Source: Bacillus wiedmannii (GTDB lineage: Bacteria; Bacillota; Bacilli; Bacillales; Bacillaceae_G). From it: a stretch of 64,000 nucleotides of DNA. The translations under genes and the position numbers were made by a program. The notes under the pieces are model-generated. The model searched no databases. It was not told the origin of the DNA and worked only from the letters and a program-made list of their open reading frames with translations. Of this stretch, positions 1-7,750 are shown in pieces. The number at the start of each line of letters is the position of its first letter. Positions within the stretch are counted from its first letter, which is position 1. The stretch lies in contig NZ_LOBC01000025.1 of the NCBI RefSeq assembly GCF_001583695.1, forward strand, positions 1 to 64,000, given 5' to 3'.

Positions 1-145
1 GCTTTAATGGGCAGTAAGACCCCCACCTCAAAATTCAGCGAAAGCAAAGAATTTAGGTGGGGGATCAACTGCCCATAAAAGCCCAATTGGTTCAACTAAT
101 AATCAGTGGGGGAGGAAGAATCCCCCCCACTGATTAAAGTTTTAC
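1..145. repeat. Palindromic repeat, probably a bcr1-type element of the B. cereus group
   Basis: Two strong inverted repeats sit side by side. The outer arms 1-15 (GCTTTAATGGGCAGT) and 68-82 match with one mismatch. Inside them, CCCCCACCT (20-28) pairs with AGGTGGGGG (55-63). A second hairpin has arms AATCAGTGGGGG (101-112) and CCCCCACTGATT (124-135). The element is about 145 bp, non-coding, and may start before the window. Size and nested palindromes fit my memory of bcr1, the roughly 155-bp B. cereus-group repeat. The alternative is the structured end of an IS200/IS605-type element. The structure is seen directly; the name is inference. Confidence 0.55.
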
Positions 146-679
146 TTTATCTATTAAATCGTGTTTCTTCTATTATATATGTTTCACGTTATCAACATCT
201 TTAATTATTTTAACCTACTAAAGCTATTATAGAATCCTATTATTGCAAAAATAATATGTGACAGACTAAAATCAAGGCGTAATTTTTTCCATACCTCGAC
301 TTATTTTGTAACAATTATAACGATATTTCATTAAATTTCACCTCATTTCAATCTCTCCACAGCGAAAATAGTTATTTTTACATAACTAATCACCTGTTCT
401 AACAGCAAAATACGCCATTTTTGTAACGATTACGAAATTATTACGTAATAATACTGAAACATTGTTAACCTATTAGAAATTGAAATACTCCCCTTTTTAT
501 GCATCTTATGCTCAAACCTCCCCTAAAAACTATAAGAAAGCGCTTTTAGGATATTACTGGAATTATTACAGAATATTAACGCCCCGTTACGAAAGCTTTG
601 TAATTCTATGTTTTTCGCAAATAAGAAAATAATGGTTGCTATAATGAGGTCAACGAAAACAAATGCAATGGAGGCTATT
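146..679 (+). promoter_or_regulatory. Long AT-rich upstream region of entC, with one possible cre site
   Basis: This stretch of more than 500 bp has no convincing gene. It is the 5' region of entC. A near-palindrome with core AAAGCGCTTT at about 535-548 resembles a CcpA site (cre) with two mismatches. No clear sigma-A promoter pair could be picked with confidence. Short open frames here lack ribosome-binding sites. Confidence 0.35.
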
Positions 680-1966
680 ATGAAAAAATTTATGGGTATA
701 GCAACAGCAGCGGTTTTTGGTCTTGGGATTTTCACAACATCTGCTAAAGCAGAAACAATCGTAACGACTGATGTACTAAATGTACGAGAAAACCCAACTA
801 CTGAATCACAAGTTGTCGGAAAGTTATTAGATGGATATAAAGTTAACGTTTTACATACAGAAAACGGATGGTCAAAAGTGAAATTGAATAGCGGTAAAGA
901 AGCTTTCATTAGCGCTGACTATACAAAAGACACTTACTACGTAACAGCAAACGTATTAAACGTACGTGCTGGTGCAAACACAGACTCAGAAATTCTTGGT
1001 AAATTGAAACAAGATGATGTAATTGAAACAACACACCAAGTACAAAATGACTGGATTCAATTTGAATATAACGGAAAAACAGCTTATGTTCACGTTCCTT
1101 ACTTAACAGGTAAAGCTCCAGTTAAAGTTCAGCCAGCAGTTAAAGTCGAAAAAACAACTAAAGTTCAAGATACAGCTAAAGTTCGTGAAGCAGTTAAAGC
1201 CGGTGAGGTAGCTGAAACTCAAGCAAAAGCTAAAGCACAAGAAGCAACTAAAGCTCGTGAAGCAGCTGAGGCTCAAGCAGAAGCTAAAGCACAAGAAGCG
1301 GCTAAAGCTCGTGAAGCAGCTAAAGCTCAGGCAGAAGCTAAAGCTCAGGCAAAAGCTGAGGCTCAAGCAGAAGCTAAGGCCGGGGAAGCAGCTAAAGCTC
1401 GTGAAGCAGCTAAAGCCGAGGCAGCAGCTGAAGCTCAAGCAGCGGCTAAAGCTCAAGAAGCAGCTAAAGCTCGTGAAGCAGCTAAAGCCGAGGCAGCAGC
1501 TGAAGCTCAAGCAGCGGCTAAAGCTCAAGAGGCAGCTAAAGCTCGTGAAGCAGCTAAAGCTCAAGAAGCAGCTGAAGCTCGTGAAGCGGCTAAAGCTCAA
1601 AAACCAGCTACACAACAACCTGTTGCAAAAGAAACTGAAACAAGTGCACCATCATCTTCTCGTGAGTTACGTGTTGTAGCAACAGCTTACACAGCAGATC
1701 CACTTGAAAATGGTTATAAAGCAGGCGACCAAGTAAAATCAGCTTTAGGTCACAACTTAACAGCTAATCCAAATATGAAACTTATTGCAGTTGACCCAAG
1801 TGTAATTCCATTAGGTTCAAAAGTATGGGTTGAAGGTTACGGAGTAGCAATCGCTGGTGATACTGGTGGAGCTATTAAAGGAAATAAAATTGACGTTTTA
1901 ATGCCTGATAAAGGTACATCAAGTAACTGGGGACGTAAAACAGTTACAGTTAAAGTATTAAACTAG
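680..1966 (+). CDS. entC: Secreted SH3b / 3D-domain cell-wall protein, EntC-like (enterotoxin family)
   Basis: This is a 428-residue exported protein. An N-terminal signal peptide ends near TSAKA (about residue 24). Two bacterial SH3 domains follow (about 25-150, with the repeated pattern VLNVRxxxNTxS). A long Ala/Lys/Glu/Gln repeat linker spans about 165-315. The C-terminal 3D domain (about 335-428) has the family motifs VATAYT, IAVDPSVIPLGSKV and AGDTGGAIKG. SH3b binds peptidoglycan, and 3D domains are found in MltA/resuscitation-type wall enzymes. B. cereus EntA/B/C proteins share this layout and carry an 'enterotoxin' label, although a cell-wall role is more likely. The ATG at 680 was chosen because GGAGG precedes it by 5 bases; an upstream in-frame ATG at 608 would bury the signal peptide. 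Assignment to EntC rather than EntA/B rests on genomic context. Confidence 0.85.
   Translation: MKKFMGIATAAVFGLGIFTTSAKAETIVTTDVLNVRENPTTESQVVGKLLDGYKVNVLHTENGWSKVKLNSGKEAFISADYTKDTYYVTANVLNVRAGANTDSEILGKLKQDDVIETTHQVQNDWIQFEYNGKTAYVHVPYLTGKAPVKVQPAVKVEKTTKVQDTAKVREAVKAGEVAETQAKAKAQEATKAREAAEAQAEAKAQEAAKAREAAKAQAEAKAQAKAEAQAEAKAGEAAKAREAAKAEAAAEAQAAAKAQEAAKAREAAKAEAAAEAQAAAKAQEAAKAREAAKAQEAAEAREAAKAQKPATQQPVAKETETSAPSSSRELRVVATAYTADPLENGYKAGDQVKSALGHNLTANPNMKLIAVDPSVIPLGSKVWVEGYGVAIAGDTGGAIKGNKIDVLMPDKGTSSNWGRKTVTVKVLN
1198..1605 (+). repeat. Degenerate Ala-rich coding repeats within entC
   Basis: About 20 degenerate units of GCTAAAGCTCAAGAAGCA type encode AKAQEA / AKAREA pentads and hexads. 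A block of about 70 bp is repeated nearly exactly (from about 1408 and about 1480). The repeats predict an extended charged helix or spacer and are a likely site of length variation. The long open frames seen on the other strand and in the +1 frame here are by-products of the repeat. Confidence 0.85.
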
Positions 1967-1977
1967 TTCGTATAAAA

Positions 1978-2010
1978 AGAGTCAGTCTCATTGAGGCTGA
2001 CTCTTTTTTT
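1978..2010 (+). terminator. Rho-independent terminator after entC
   Basis: A hairpin AGAGTCAGTC / GGCTGACTCT is followed by TTTTTTT, 11 bases after the entC stop codon. Confidence 0.9.
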
Positions 2011-2015
2011 GATTC

Positions 2016-2237
2016 TCACATTCTAACTTTCTCTTGAAAGTAACTAATATGATCCCGAATCCACTTTCGCTCTGACATAAATAAGTTCCCTCGTTTGTTA
2101 TATACTTTATCAAACGCCTTTAAAACTTCTTCATGATTAACAAACTTATGTAAAAAACGAAGAGCGATGACAATCTCCTTCTCTCCCGTCCAAATTAAAT
2201 CTATCTCTTTGCATTCTATATACGATAGATTACTATT
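2016..2237 (-). pseudogene. Possible 3' remnant of an unidentified gene
   Basis: The minus strand is open for 73 codons between an in-frame TGA at 2238-2240 and a TGA stop at 2016-2018. The translation looks protein-like, with segments such as ALRFLHKFVNHEEVLKAFDK and SERKWIRDHISYFQEKV. It has no usable start codon except an internal ATG that would leave only 19 residues, and no ribosome-binding site at its 5' end. It lies directly beyond the terminator of the glycosidase gene. I read it as a decayed gene fragment; the family is not recognised, and a chance open frame is possible. Confidence 0.35.
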
Positions 2238-2244
2238 TCAACAG

Positions 2245-2271
2245 AACAAAGAGGATGCCATAGCATCCTCT
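2245..2271 (-). terminator. Terminator of the PTS/MupG operon
   Basis: A perfect stem AGAGGATGC / GCATCCTCT reads on the minus strand after the glycosidase stop. It is followed by a modest T-rich run (TTTGTTCTGTT). Confidence 0.75.
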
Positions 2272-2277
2272 CCTCCC

Positions 2278-3363
2278 CTATTCCACACAAGTAAACTGCG
2301 TCCAAGCTCCTACATAATCTAATAAGAATAACTCTTCTTCCGCAATTGTACCGACAATATTTTTCCGTTCATCTATCGGCATTTCTTTTAGAATGATTTG
2401 CAGTTCACCTTTATACTTACCGAATGAGTTGTTTCCAATTACAACTTGCCCTCTTTCCTGTCGTACACTTTCGCGCACTGGGAAGTCATAGTCTTTATAC
2501 TTTTTACGCACTTCTGTAGAACGTACCATATATTCTGTTATATCGCCGCGTCTTACGTGTAATTCTTGCAGTGTCGCTTTCTTTTCTACTTCAGTCGCTT
2601 CTTCTACAAAGTGTACTTTCAGCTGTAACATGTAACGATTTAAGTTTCCTAGTTTCTCTAACTCTTCTTCATTCGCATAAGCATTTCCGATAATCACATC
2701 ATCAATAAGCCCTGTTGCCCATAAATGTTTCGCTTGTACTTCAATCGGTAAGTTACGATGTTGTTCTAACGTACATAATCCGTCATTAATATCCCATGGA
2801 CCGATGTCGGCTGCATGGGACGTAATAAAGGCTGCCGTGCGAATGCCATGCTTTTTAAAGCGTTCACTACAGCGAATGAAATAATCATATGGAAGACCGG
2901 TGAATTTTTGTGGATAGAAGTTATGACAGCCAATTAAAGCTGGTTTATTCGCCTGGTGCGAAAGGATATTCTCTAAGTATGCAATATCGTTACTTACGTT
3001 TAGCTCAATTTTTAAGCCATACGGATTATTCGTCATTTTCGCTTCTGTTAATCCGTCAAATCCTAGATCTAAACGAATACCGTCTGCACCTAACTCTGCA
3101 AAGAATGATAGATCACTATAGCTAATACCAAGTTGATCGAATACTGCCGGAGCTACATCTAAAATAACTTCCATATTGTTATCTTTTGCATGATTAATAA
3201 TTTCTTTAAATTCAGCTACAATTTCTTCTTTTGGACGATTCACAGATAATAGACATGTGAATATTCTTGAAAAACCGTGGCGTGCCGCTGCCGAAATGTA
3301 TGCCATATCTTGTTCTTTCGTTGAATACTCTGGATAAAGTGAAATTCCTAATTTACGCTCCAT
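2278..3363 (-). CDS. MupG/DUF871-family TIM-barrel glycosidase, paralog 1
   Basis: This is a 361-residue cytosolic protein of the DUF871 family. Its characterised member, S. aureus MupG, is a 6-phospho-N-acetylmuramidase that splits imported phosphorylated wall disaccharides. Visible signatures are the N-terminal LGISLYPEYST, FTCLLSV, QLGISYSDLSFF, NPYGLKIE, IGCHNFYP and GLCTLEQHR. A smaller beta-rich C-terminal domain follows (about 240-361). It is the last gene of the PTS operon and overlaps the small membrane protein gene upstream by 11 bp. Well over half of its N-terminal two thirds is identical to the paralog at 7751-8839. No MurQ etherase is present nearby, so the exact sugar is unproven. 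Confidence 0.85.
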   Translation of the reverse strand: MERKLGISLYPEYSTKEQDMAYISAAARHGFSRIFTCLLSVNRPKEEIVAEFKEIINHAKDNNMEVILDVAPAVFDQLGISYSDLSFFAELGADGIRLDLGFDGLTEAKMTNNPYGLKIELNVSNDIAYLENILSHQANKPALIGCHNFYPQKFTGLPYDYFIRCSERFKKHGIRTAAFITSHAADIGPWDINDGLCTLEQHRNLPIEVQAKHLWATGLIDDVIIGNAYANEEELEKLGNLNRYMLQLKVHFVEEATEVEKKATLQELHVRRGDITEYMVRSTEVRKKYKDYDFPVRESVRQERGQVVIGNNSFGKYKGELQIILKEMPIDERKNIVGTIAEEELFLLDYVGAWTQFTCVE

Positions 3364-3631
3364 GCTTTTGCATCTCCTTCACACGTTGTATTAATGCCAT
3401 GCTCGTAAATCTATATTTTGCAGATAAACATGTGGCACATAAAATCGTTGGTACAATAATTACGTACGGTGATTGTAAGCTTAGCATTACATATGCACCC
3501 ATTGAACTACCGATAAATAAAATTGATATGAGTAGTAACACTAATAAAGATTTACTTTGTACCCATTTTGAATAATGTGCAATACACTGCCCCGCTACGA
3601 ATGTAATTAAGATGATAATTGCTCCGAGCAT
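3353..3631 (-). CDS. Small membrane protein embedded in the PTS operon
   Basis: This 92-residue protein has about three hydrophobic segments (about 1-15, 28-48 and 52-70) and a basic C-terminal tail. It belongs to no family I recognise. It overlaps the PTS IIC gene upstream by 25 bp and the glycosidase start downstream by 11 bp, so the three genes are probably translationally coupled. The tight packing argues that it is real and works with the transporter or enzyme. Its role is unknown. Confidence 0.7.
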   Translation of the reverse strand: MLGAIIILITFVAGQCIAHYSKWVQSKSLLVLLLISILFIGSSMGAYVMLSLQSPYVIIVPTILCATCLSAKYRFTSMALIQRVKEMQKHGA

Positions 3632-4917
3632 TCTGTTTTCTCCTCTCCTGCTAATTGCTGTTTCTCATACATTTTGAAGAATGGATAGTAAATAACGAAT
3701 GAGATCACAAAGTTAACAAGTACAAGTACACCAGCCATAATTGTCCAGTCTGTACTAATAATCGCTGCAATTGGTGCTAACATCGTAAATGGCAGTTTCG
3801 CCATCATGAGCGGAATCATGCCTGAAACAACTGCAAAATATGATACTGTCGTTGTCACTAACGGTGTAATAACGAATGGAATAATTAAGATTGGGTTCAT
3901 TACAATTGGTGCCCCGAAAATAATTGGTTCGTTAATATTGAATAAACCTGGTACGAATGATAATCTACCTAACTCTTTTAGGAACTTAGATTTAGAGAAC
4001 ATAAACATAATAACTAAAGCTAACGTTGAGCCTGATCCACCGATCCATACGAACCATTGAATAAATTGCTCTGTAAATAAGTTTGGTAATTGATGTGCAT
4101 TTCCTGTAGCTGTGAATACTTCCATATTTTCAAGAATTGCTGAATCCCACATTGGACGAATAATTGGTCCTAAAATCGCAGGGCCATGTATACCGAATGA
4201 CCAGAAGAACACGATTAAGAATACTGTTAATAAACCGCCGAATAAATTATTTCCTACTAATACTGATTTTAGTGGTGCGATTAAATATGTGATTGTTGTA
4301 TTTACATCGAATTTTAAACCGTAACGAATACCCCAGAATAAAAGAATAACGACTAAAGTTGGAATTAATGCTGCAAACGAGTTTGCAACTGCTGGTGGTA
4401 CACTGTCTGGTAATTTAATCGAGATATTATGCTTAATCATAAAGTGATAAATTTCTACTGCAATTAAAGCTGTAACAATTGCGCCGAATAAAGACGTTGC
4501 ACTTAATGTTCCTACTGAAATGTATCTTCCTGCATCAATAACACCTGGTACAGCTTTCGTAATTTGAATTGGTTCAACTGATGCTAGTAAAAAGGCGAGT
4601 ACAGATAACAACCCTGCACTTAACTGATTGAGCTGATAAAAGTTTGCGAGTGAAGCTCCTACCCCAAATGCTGCGTATAACGCCATTAAACCTACTGTAA
4701 ACCGGAATGGAATATCTAAAATATGGCGAAATGGTGCAATCCATTCCATATATGCATCAATTGGTAAATTTAAAAAGATAACGAAAAATGATCCGACAAT
4801 CGTTAACGGCAATGTAGAAATAACTCCGTTTCGAATTGCTAATAAATGTCGTTGTCCTGCAATCTTTTGCGTTGTTGGCATAATCTTTTGTTCCATAAAA
4901 CTCATAAAACCATTCAT
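3607..4917 (-). CDS. PTS lactose/cellobiose-family transporter subunit IIC
   Basis: This is a 436-residue integral membrane permease of the CelB/ChbC/LicC type. Hallmarks include the N-terminal FMEQKIMPTTQKIAGQRHL, the sugar-site region IHGPAILGPI and the conserved FNINEPIIFGAPIVMNP. It imports a beta-disaccharide while the IIB subunit phosphorylates it. The ATG at 4917 was chosen because AGGAGGGG precedes it by 5 bases; the TTG immediately upstream is too close to that site. Separate genes for IIA and IIB lie upstream in the same operon. With MupG-type enzymes on both sides, a wall-derived disaccharide or another beta-linked disaccharide is the likely cargo (inference). Confidence 0.9.
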   Translation of the reverse strand: MNGFMSFMEQKIMPTTQKIAGQRHLLAIRNGVISTLPLTIVGSFFVIFLNLPIDAYMEWIAPFRHILDIPFRFTVGLMALYAAFGVGASLANFYQLNQLSAGLLSVLAFLLASVEPIQITKAVPGVIDAGRYISVGTLSATSLFGAIVTALIAVEIYHFMIKHNISIKLPDSVPPAVANSFAALIPTLVVILLFWGIRYGLKFDVNTTITYLIAPLKSVLVGNNLFGGLLTVFLIVFFWSFGIHGPAILGPIIRPMWDSAILENMEVFTATGNAHQLPNLFTEQFIQWFVWIGGSGSTLALVIMFMFSKSKFLKELGRLSFVPGLFNINEPIIFGAPIVMNPILIIPFVITPLVTTTVSYFAVVSGMIPLMMAKLPFTMLAPIAAIISTDWTIMAGVLVLVNFVISFVIYYPFFKMYEKQQLAGEEKTECSEQLSS

Positions 4918-4996
4918 CAATACCCCTCCTCTTTCTCTTTACTACGTAAGGACAAAAAGTTATAACATTATAATGTTTATATTTAAAAAAATATAA

Positions 4997-5302
4997 TTAT
5001 GCTAAAACTAATTGTTCTGCTTGTTTCAGTACTTTTAAACCGTCACACATGCCATAATCTCTTTGTTCTATTATTGCAACCGGTATATCGTATGATTTCG
5101 CAAGAAACTGTACCGCTGGAAACAAATACTTCACTTGTGGTCCGATTAAAACAACATCAGCATTTTTTATTTCCAGTTTCACAAGTTCTGAATCAACTGC
5201 TTTAATTTTATAATCCTTCCCTTGTTTCTTTGCCTCTTCTTGCATTTTTCTTACAACCATACTCGTTGACATGCCTGCTGCACAACATAATAAAATGTAC
5301 AT
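4997..5302 (-). CDS. PTS lactose/cellobiose-family subunit IIB
   Basis: This is a 101-residue cytosolic phosphocarrier. The phosphocysteine loop LLCCAAGMSTS is at the N-terminus, and Cys7 in CAAGMSTS is the expected phosphorylation site. The second half carries the usual VVLIGPQVKYL pattern. It starts one base after the IIA stop, so IIA and IIB are co-transcribed. It passes phosphate from IIA to the incoming sugar on IIC. Confidence 0.92.
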   Translation of the reverse strand: MYILLCCAAGMSTSMVVRKMQEEAKKQGKDYKIKAVDSELVKLEIKNADVVLIGPQVKYLFPAVQFLAKSYDIPVAIIEQRDYGMCDGLKVLKQAEQLVLA

Positions 5303-5303
5303 C

Positions 5304-5624
5304 TTATACTGTCACTTTCTCTTCTACTCGTTTATGAAGAGTAATAAATTCTTCAGCAAGTTCTTTCACTGTAATTGCATTCATTAAATGATCTTGTGCA
5401 TGCACTAACAGTAAACTGATTTCTGCATGATTTCCTCTTGCTTCTTCTTGAATTAAGTCTGTTTGAATGCGATGAGCTGCCGAAATCTCTTCACTAGCAA
5501 GTGTCATCTTTTCGCTCGCATTCTCAAAATCTCCTTGTCTTGCAAAAGCAATTGCTTCAAGCGCCGCGCTTCTCGCATTGCCACCATGTAAAATTAACGC
5601 AAATGGAGTTTGCATATCAGTCAT
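5304..5624 (-). CDS. PTS lactose/cellobiose-family subunit IIA
   Basis: This is a 106-residue helical phosphocarrier of the LacF/ChbA family (PEP-HPr to IIB). The signature LLLVHAQDHLM contains the phosphorylated His (residue 75 from this start) and the following Asp that orders the trimer. The ATG at 5624 was chosen because GGGGGA stands before it; the upstream TTG lies inside that site. It is the first gene of the IIA-IIB-IIC-membrane protein-MupG operon. A perfect cre match sits about 45 bp upstream. Confidence 0.9.
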   Translation of the reverse strand: MTDMQTPFALILHGGNARSAALEAIAFARQGDFENASEKMTLASEEISAAHRIQTDLIQEEARGNHAEISLLLVHAQDHLMNAITVKELAEEFITLHKRVEEKVTV

Positions 5625-5669
5625 TTTAAATTCCCCCAAGCTATCTTTTTTCTATATTGTTATCTTATT

Positions 5670-5685
5670 ATGAAAACGCATACAA
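5670..5685 (-). promoter_or_regulatory. CcpA site (cre) before the PTS operon
   Basis: The plus-strand sequence ATGAAAACGCATACAA fits the 16-base cre consensus WTGNAANCGNWNNCAW at every defined position. It lies between the activator gene terminator and the IIA start, so it can impose glucose repression on the operon independently of read-through. Confidence 0.7.
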
Positions 5686-5696
5686 TTAAACATAAA

Positions 5697-5722
5697 AAAC
5701 TTCCGTTGTGTAACGGAAGTTT
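5697..5722 (-). terminator. Terminator of the PRD activator gene
   Basis: On the minus strand, AAAACTTCCGTT / AACGGAAGTTTTTT forms a hairpin with a T run just past the activator stop. It separates that gene from the PTS operon. Confidence 0.85.
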
Positions 5723-5733
5723 TATATACTTTT

Positions 5734-7674
5734 TCAAAACGATAGTAAAATCTCTTGAAATTCTTCAATCATTCCAGCCTGAGTTAATTTCTCTATCGTA
5801 TGCTGACTAGACATAATATCATATAAAAAATCATAAAGCTTTTGTAAATCTTCATTATTATTGCGCTTTACACTAAATAAAATAATAACTTGTACTTTCT
5901 TATCTCCCCAGTCAACCGCTTTATTAAGTGTACAAAACATCAAAAATGTTTTCTCACTTAATAACTGCATCGGATGTGGAATTGCAACTAAATTCCCAAC
6001 GGCTGTCGGAGATGTATTCTCTCTTTCCATAACAGAATCATAAAATTTTTCTGGTACATAGTTTTTCTCAGCAGCTTTCTCACATAAGAATTGGATAACC
6101 TCTTCCTTCGTAGAAGCGCTATGATTTAAAAAGATCAAATCTTCCTTTATATACTGCTGCACACTAGTATTCACATGCGTAAACAACTGCTGACCGATTG
6201 ACTTAATCTCTTTATCATCAAATATTGAGTTCACTTTTATAACAGGCACAGGCAAACCACTCGGTATATGAATCGTACTAATGATACAATCTATTTTATC
6301 TTTATAAAGGTCTTCCACTTTCAATTGATAATAACCTGTAATCCCTACAATCTCTAATTTATCTCGGAACTGTGATAGAATTTTATATTTCAATAGCTGG
6401 GCGCTTCCTTGACCAGTCGCACAAACTAGTAAACATCTTTTCTTTTGATTCTGTTCCTGTAAACGACTCATCGCTCCCCCGAAGTGAATCGCTATATAAC
6501 CAATTTCACTTTCCGGAATCGATTCTCCCGTATAATAACCAATTATATCTCCAACGAGAACCGCAATTTCAAAAGCATACGGATAATTCTTTTTCACTTC
6601 TGCCAAAAGAGGATTTCTCGTATTTAACTTATACTTCAAACGGTTTAATAACGTTTTTAAATGAACACCAAATCCAAATAATAATTCTTCATCATAATAA
6701 AAAATAAGATTCCGTTCTTCCGCTACTTTAAAAAGAATATGTTGCATAAATGCATATAGATCTTTCCCTAATAGTTCTTCCACATTTTCATAACGATCTC
6801 TCGCTGTAACAGCAGTACTCAATAAATGCATCGTCACATATAAAACTTCTTCTTCTGGAAATGAAAGATGCAACTCTTTCTCTAAATCTCCTACAATCTG
6901 TTTCGCAATTGTATATTCTTTCTTTATGATAAGTTCTGATTGCTCCGCATTCAGCCCTTTCATATAATGTTGATTTTCACAACGCCTTATTGCAATTGCA
7001 ATATGAATGACTAAATTATCAATTTCAATATCTGATAAATATATCGTTCCTCCCTCGATATACTTTAATATAACCGAACGGATAAGTGGGATATGAGGTA
7101 ACGATAAATATGTATCCCTCTGCTCAAATTGCTCATGAAACGGAGTATGATCATAGCGCGGTAAACCATATTGTGATAAACAAGACCGAATATGAAACTC
7201 CTCTCCCACAATACGTATACCATAATACGGTCTCTTTTCAATTTGTAATTGATAGCGACCACATATATCTGTCACATCTTTCATAATTAAATTTACAGTC
7301 GATTTACTCACATAAATCTCCTCTGCTAACTGTGAAAGCTTCACATACCCTTCTGTCGTTACAATACGTTGCAGAATGTACGCTATCCTTTCTTCATAAG
7401 AAGTTGGGATCTTTTCCGTCTGTTTTTGAAATAAACCCACGCAAAACTCTTCAAACTTCTTCGTTTGTATAATTTCTAGTTCGTATCCAGTCCCTCTTTG
7501 CGATTCAATTTTCGCCCCGTTTTCTTCCAATATATCATTTAATAATTTTATATCTTTTTGAATCGTCTTCGTTGATACATGTAAACGGCTCGCTAGAAAC
7601 GCTCGATTTAACATCGACTTCTCTTCTAAAAACTCCTCTAAAATAGAAATTAATCGCTGATGCACTTTTGTCAT
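5734..7674 (-). CDS. LicR/BglG-type PRD transcriptional activator with IIB and IIA modules
   Basis: This 646-residue regulator has a typical multi-domain order: N-terminal helix-turn-helix (about 5-70, ASRLHVSTKTIQKDIKLLN), a second winged helix (about 85-150), two PTS regulation domains (about 180-400), a IIB-like domain with CLLVCATGQGSAQ (about 410), and a C-terminal fructose-type IIA domain with AIPHP (about 550). Such proteins activate PTS operons when phosphorylated by HPr and are switched off by their cognate IIB when sugar is absent. The ATG at 7674 was chosen because AGAGGAAG precedes it. Its position between mupG2 and the PTS genes makes it the likely specific activator of both. Confidence 0.88.
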   Translation of the reverse strand: MTKVHQRLISILEEFLEEKSMLNRAFLASRLHVSTKTIQKDIKLLNDILEENGAKIESQRGTGYELEIIQTKKFEEFCVGLFQKQTEKIPTSYEERIAYILQRIVTTEGYVKLSQLAEEIYVSKSTVNLIMKDVTDICGRYQLQIEKRPYYGIRIVGEEFHIRSCLSQYGLPRYDHTPFHEQFEQRDTYLSLPHIPLIRSVILKYIEGGTIYLSDIEIDNLVIHIAIAIRRCENQHYMKGLNAEQSELIIKKEYTIAKQIVGDLEKELHLSFPEEEVLYVTMHLLSTAVTARDRYENVEELLGKDLYAFMQHILFKVAEERNLIFYYDEELLFGFGVHLKTLLNRLKYKLNTRNPLLAEVKKNYPYAFEIAVLVGDIIGYYTGESIPESEIGYIAIHFGGAMSRLQEQNQKKRCLLVCATGQGSAQLLKYKILSQFRDKLEIVGITGYYQLKVEDLYKDKIDCIISTIHIPSGLPVPVIKVNSIFDDKEIKSIGQQLFTHVNTSVQQYIKEDLIFLNHSASTKEEVIQFLCEKAAEKNYVPEKFYDSVMERENTSPTAVGNLVAIPHPMQLLSEKTFLMFCTLNKAVDWGDKKVQVIILFSVKRNNNEDLQKLYDFLYDIMSSQHTIEKLTQAGMIEEFQEILLSF

Positions 7675-7699
7675 AGCTCTTCCTCTCACAATTTATATA

Positions 7700-7742
7700 T
7701 AAAAAGGAAAAAGCTGCTGAAGTCAGTAGTTTTTTCCTTTTT
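7700..7742 (-). terminator. Terminator after mupG paralog 2
   Basis: On the minus strand, AAAAAGGAAAAAACTACTGA pairs imperfectly with the following CAGCAGCTTTTTCC-rich arm and ends in a T run. The hairpin lies between the glycosidase stop and the activator start. Confidence 0.75.
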
Positions 7743-7750
7743 CATTTTAT

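Noticed and set aside
523-909. Minus-strand open frame of 128 codons over the entC 5' region
   Set aside because: It overlaps the entC start and signal peptide on the other strand, with no ribosome-binding site or recognisable domain.
1103-1679. Long open frames antisense and in the +1 frame of entC
   Set aside because: They are created by the Ala-rich coding repeat, are low complexity (Ser/Phe/Cys or Lys/Leu/Gln runs) and lack ribosome-binding sites.
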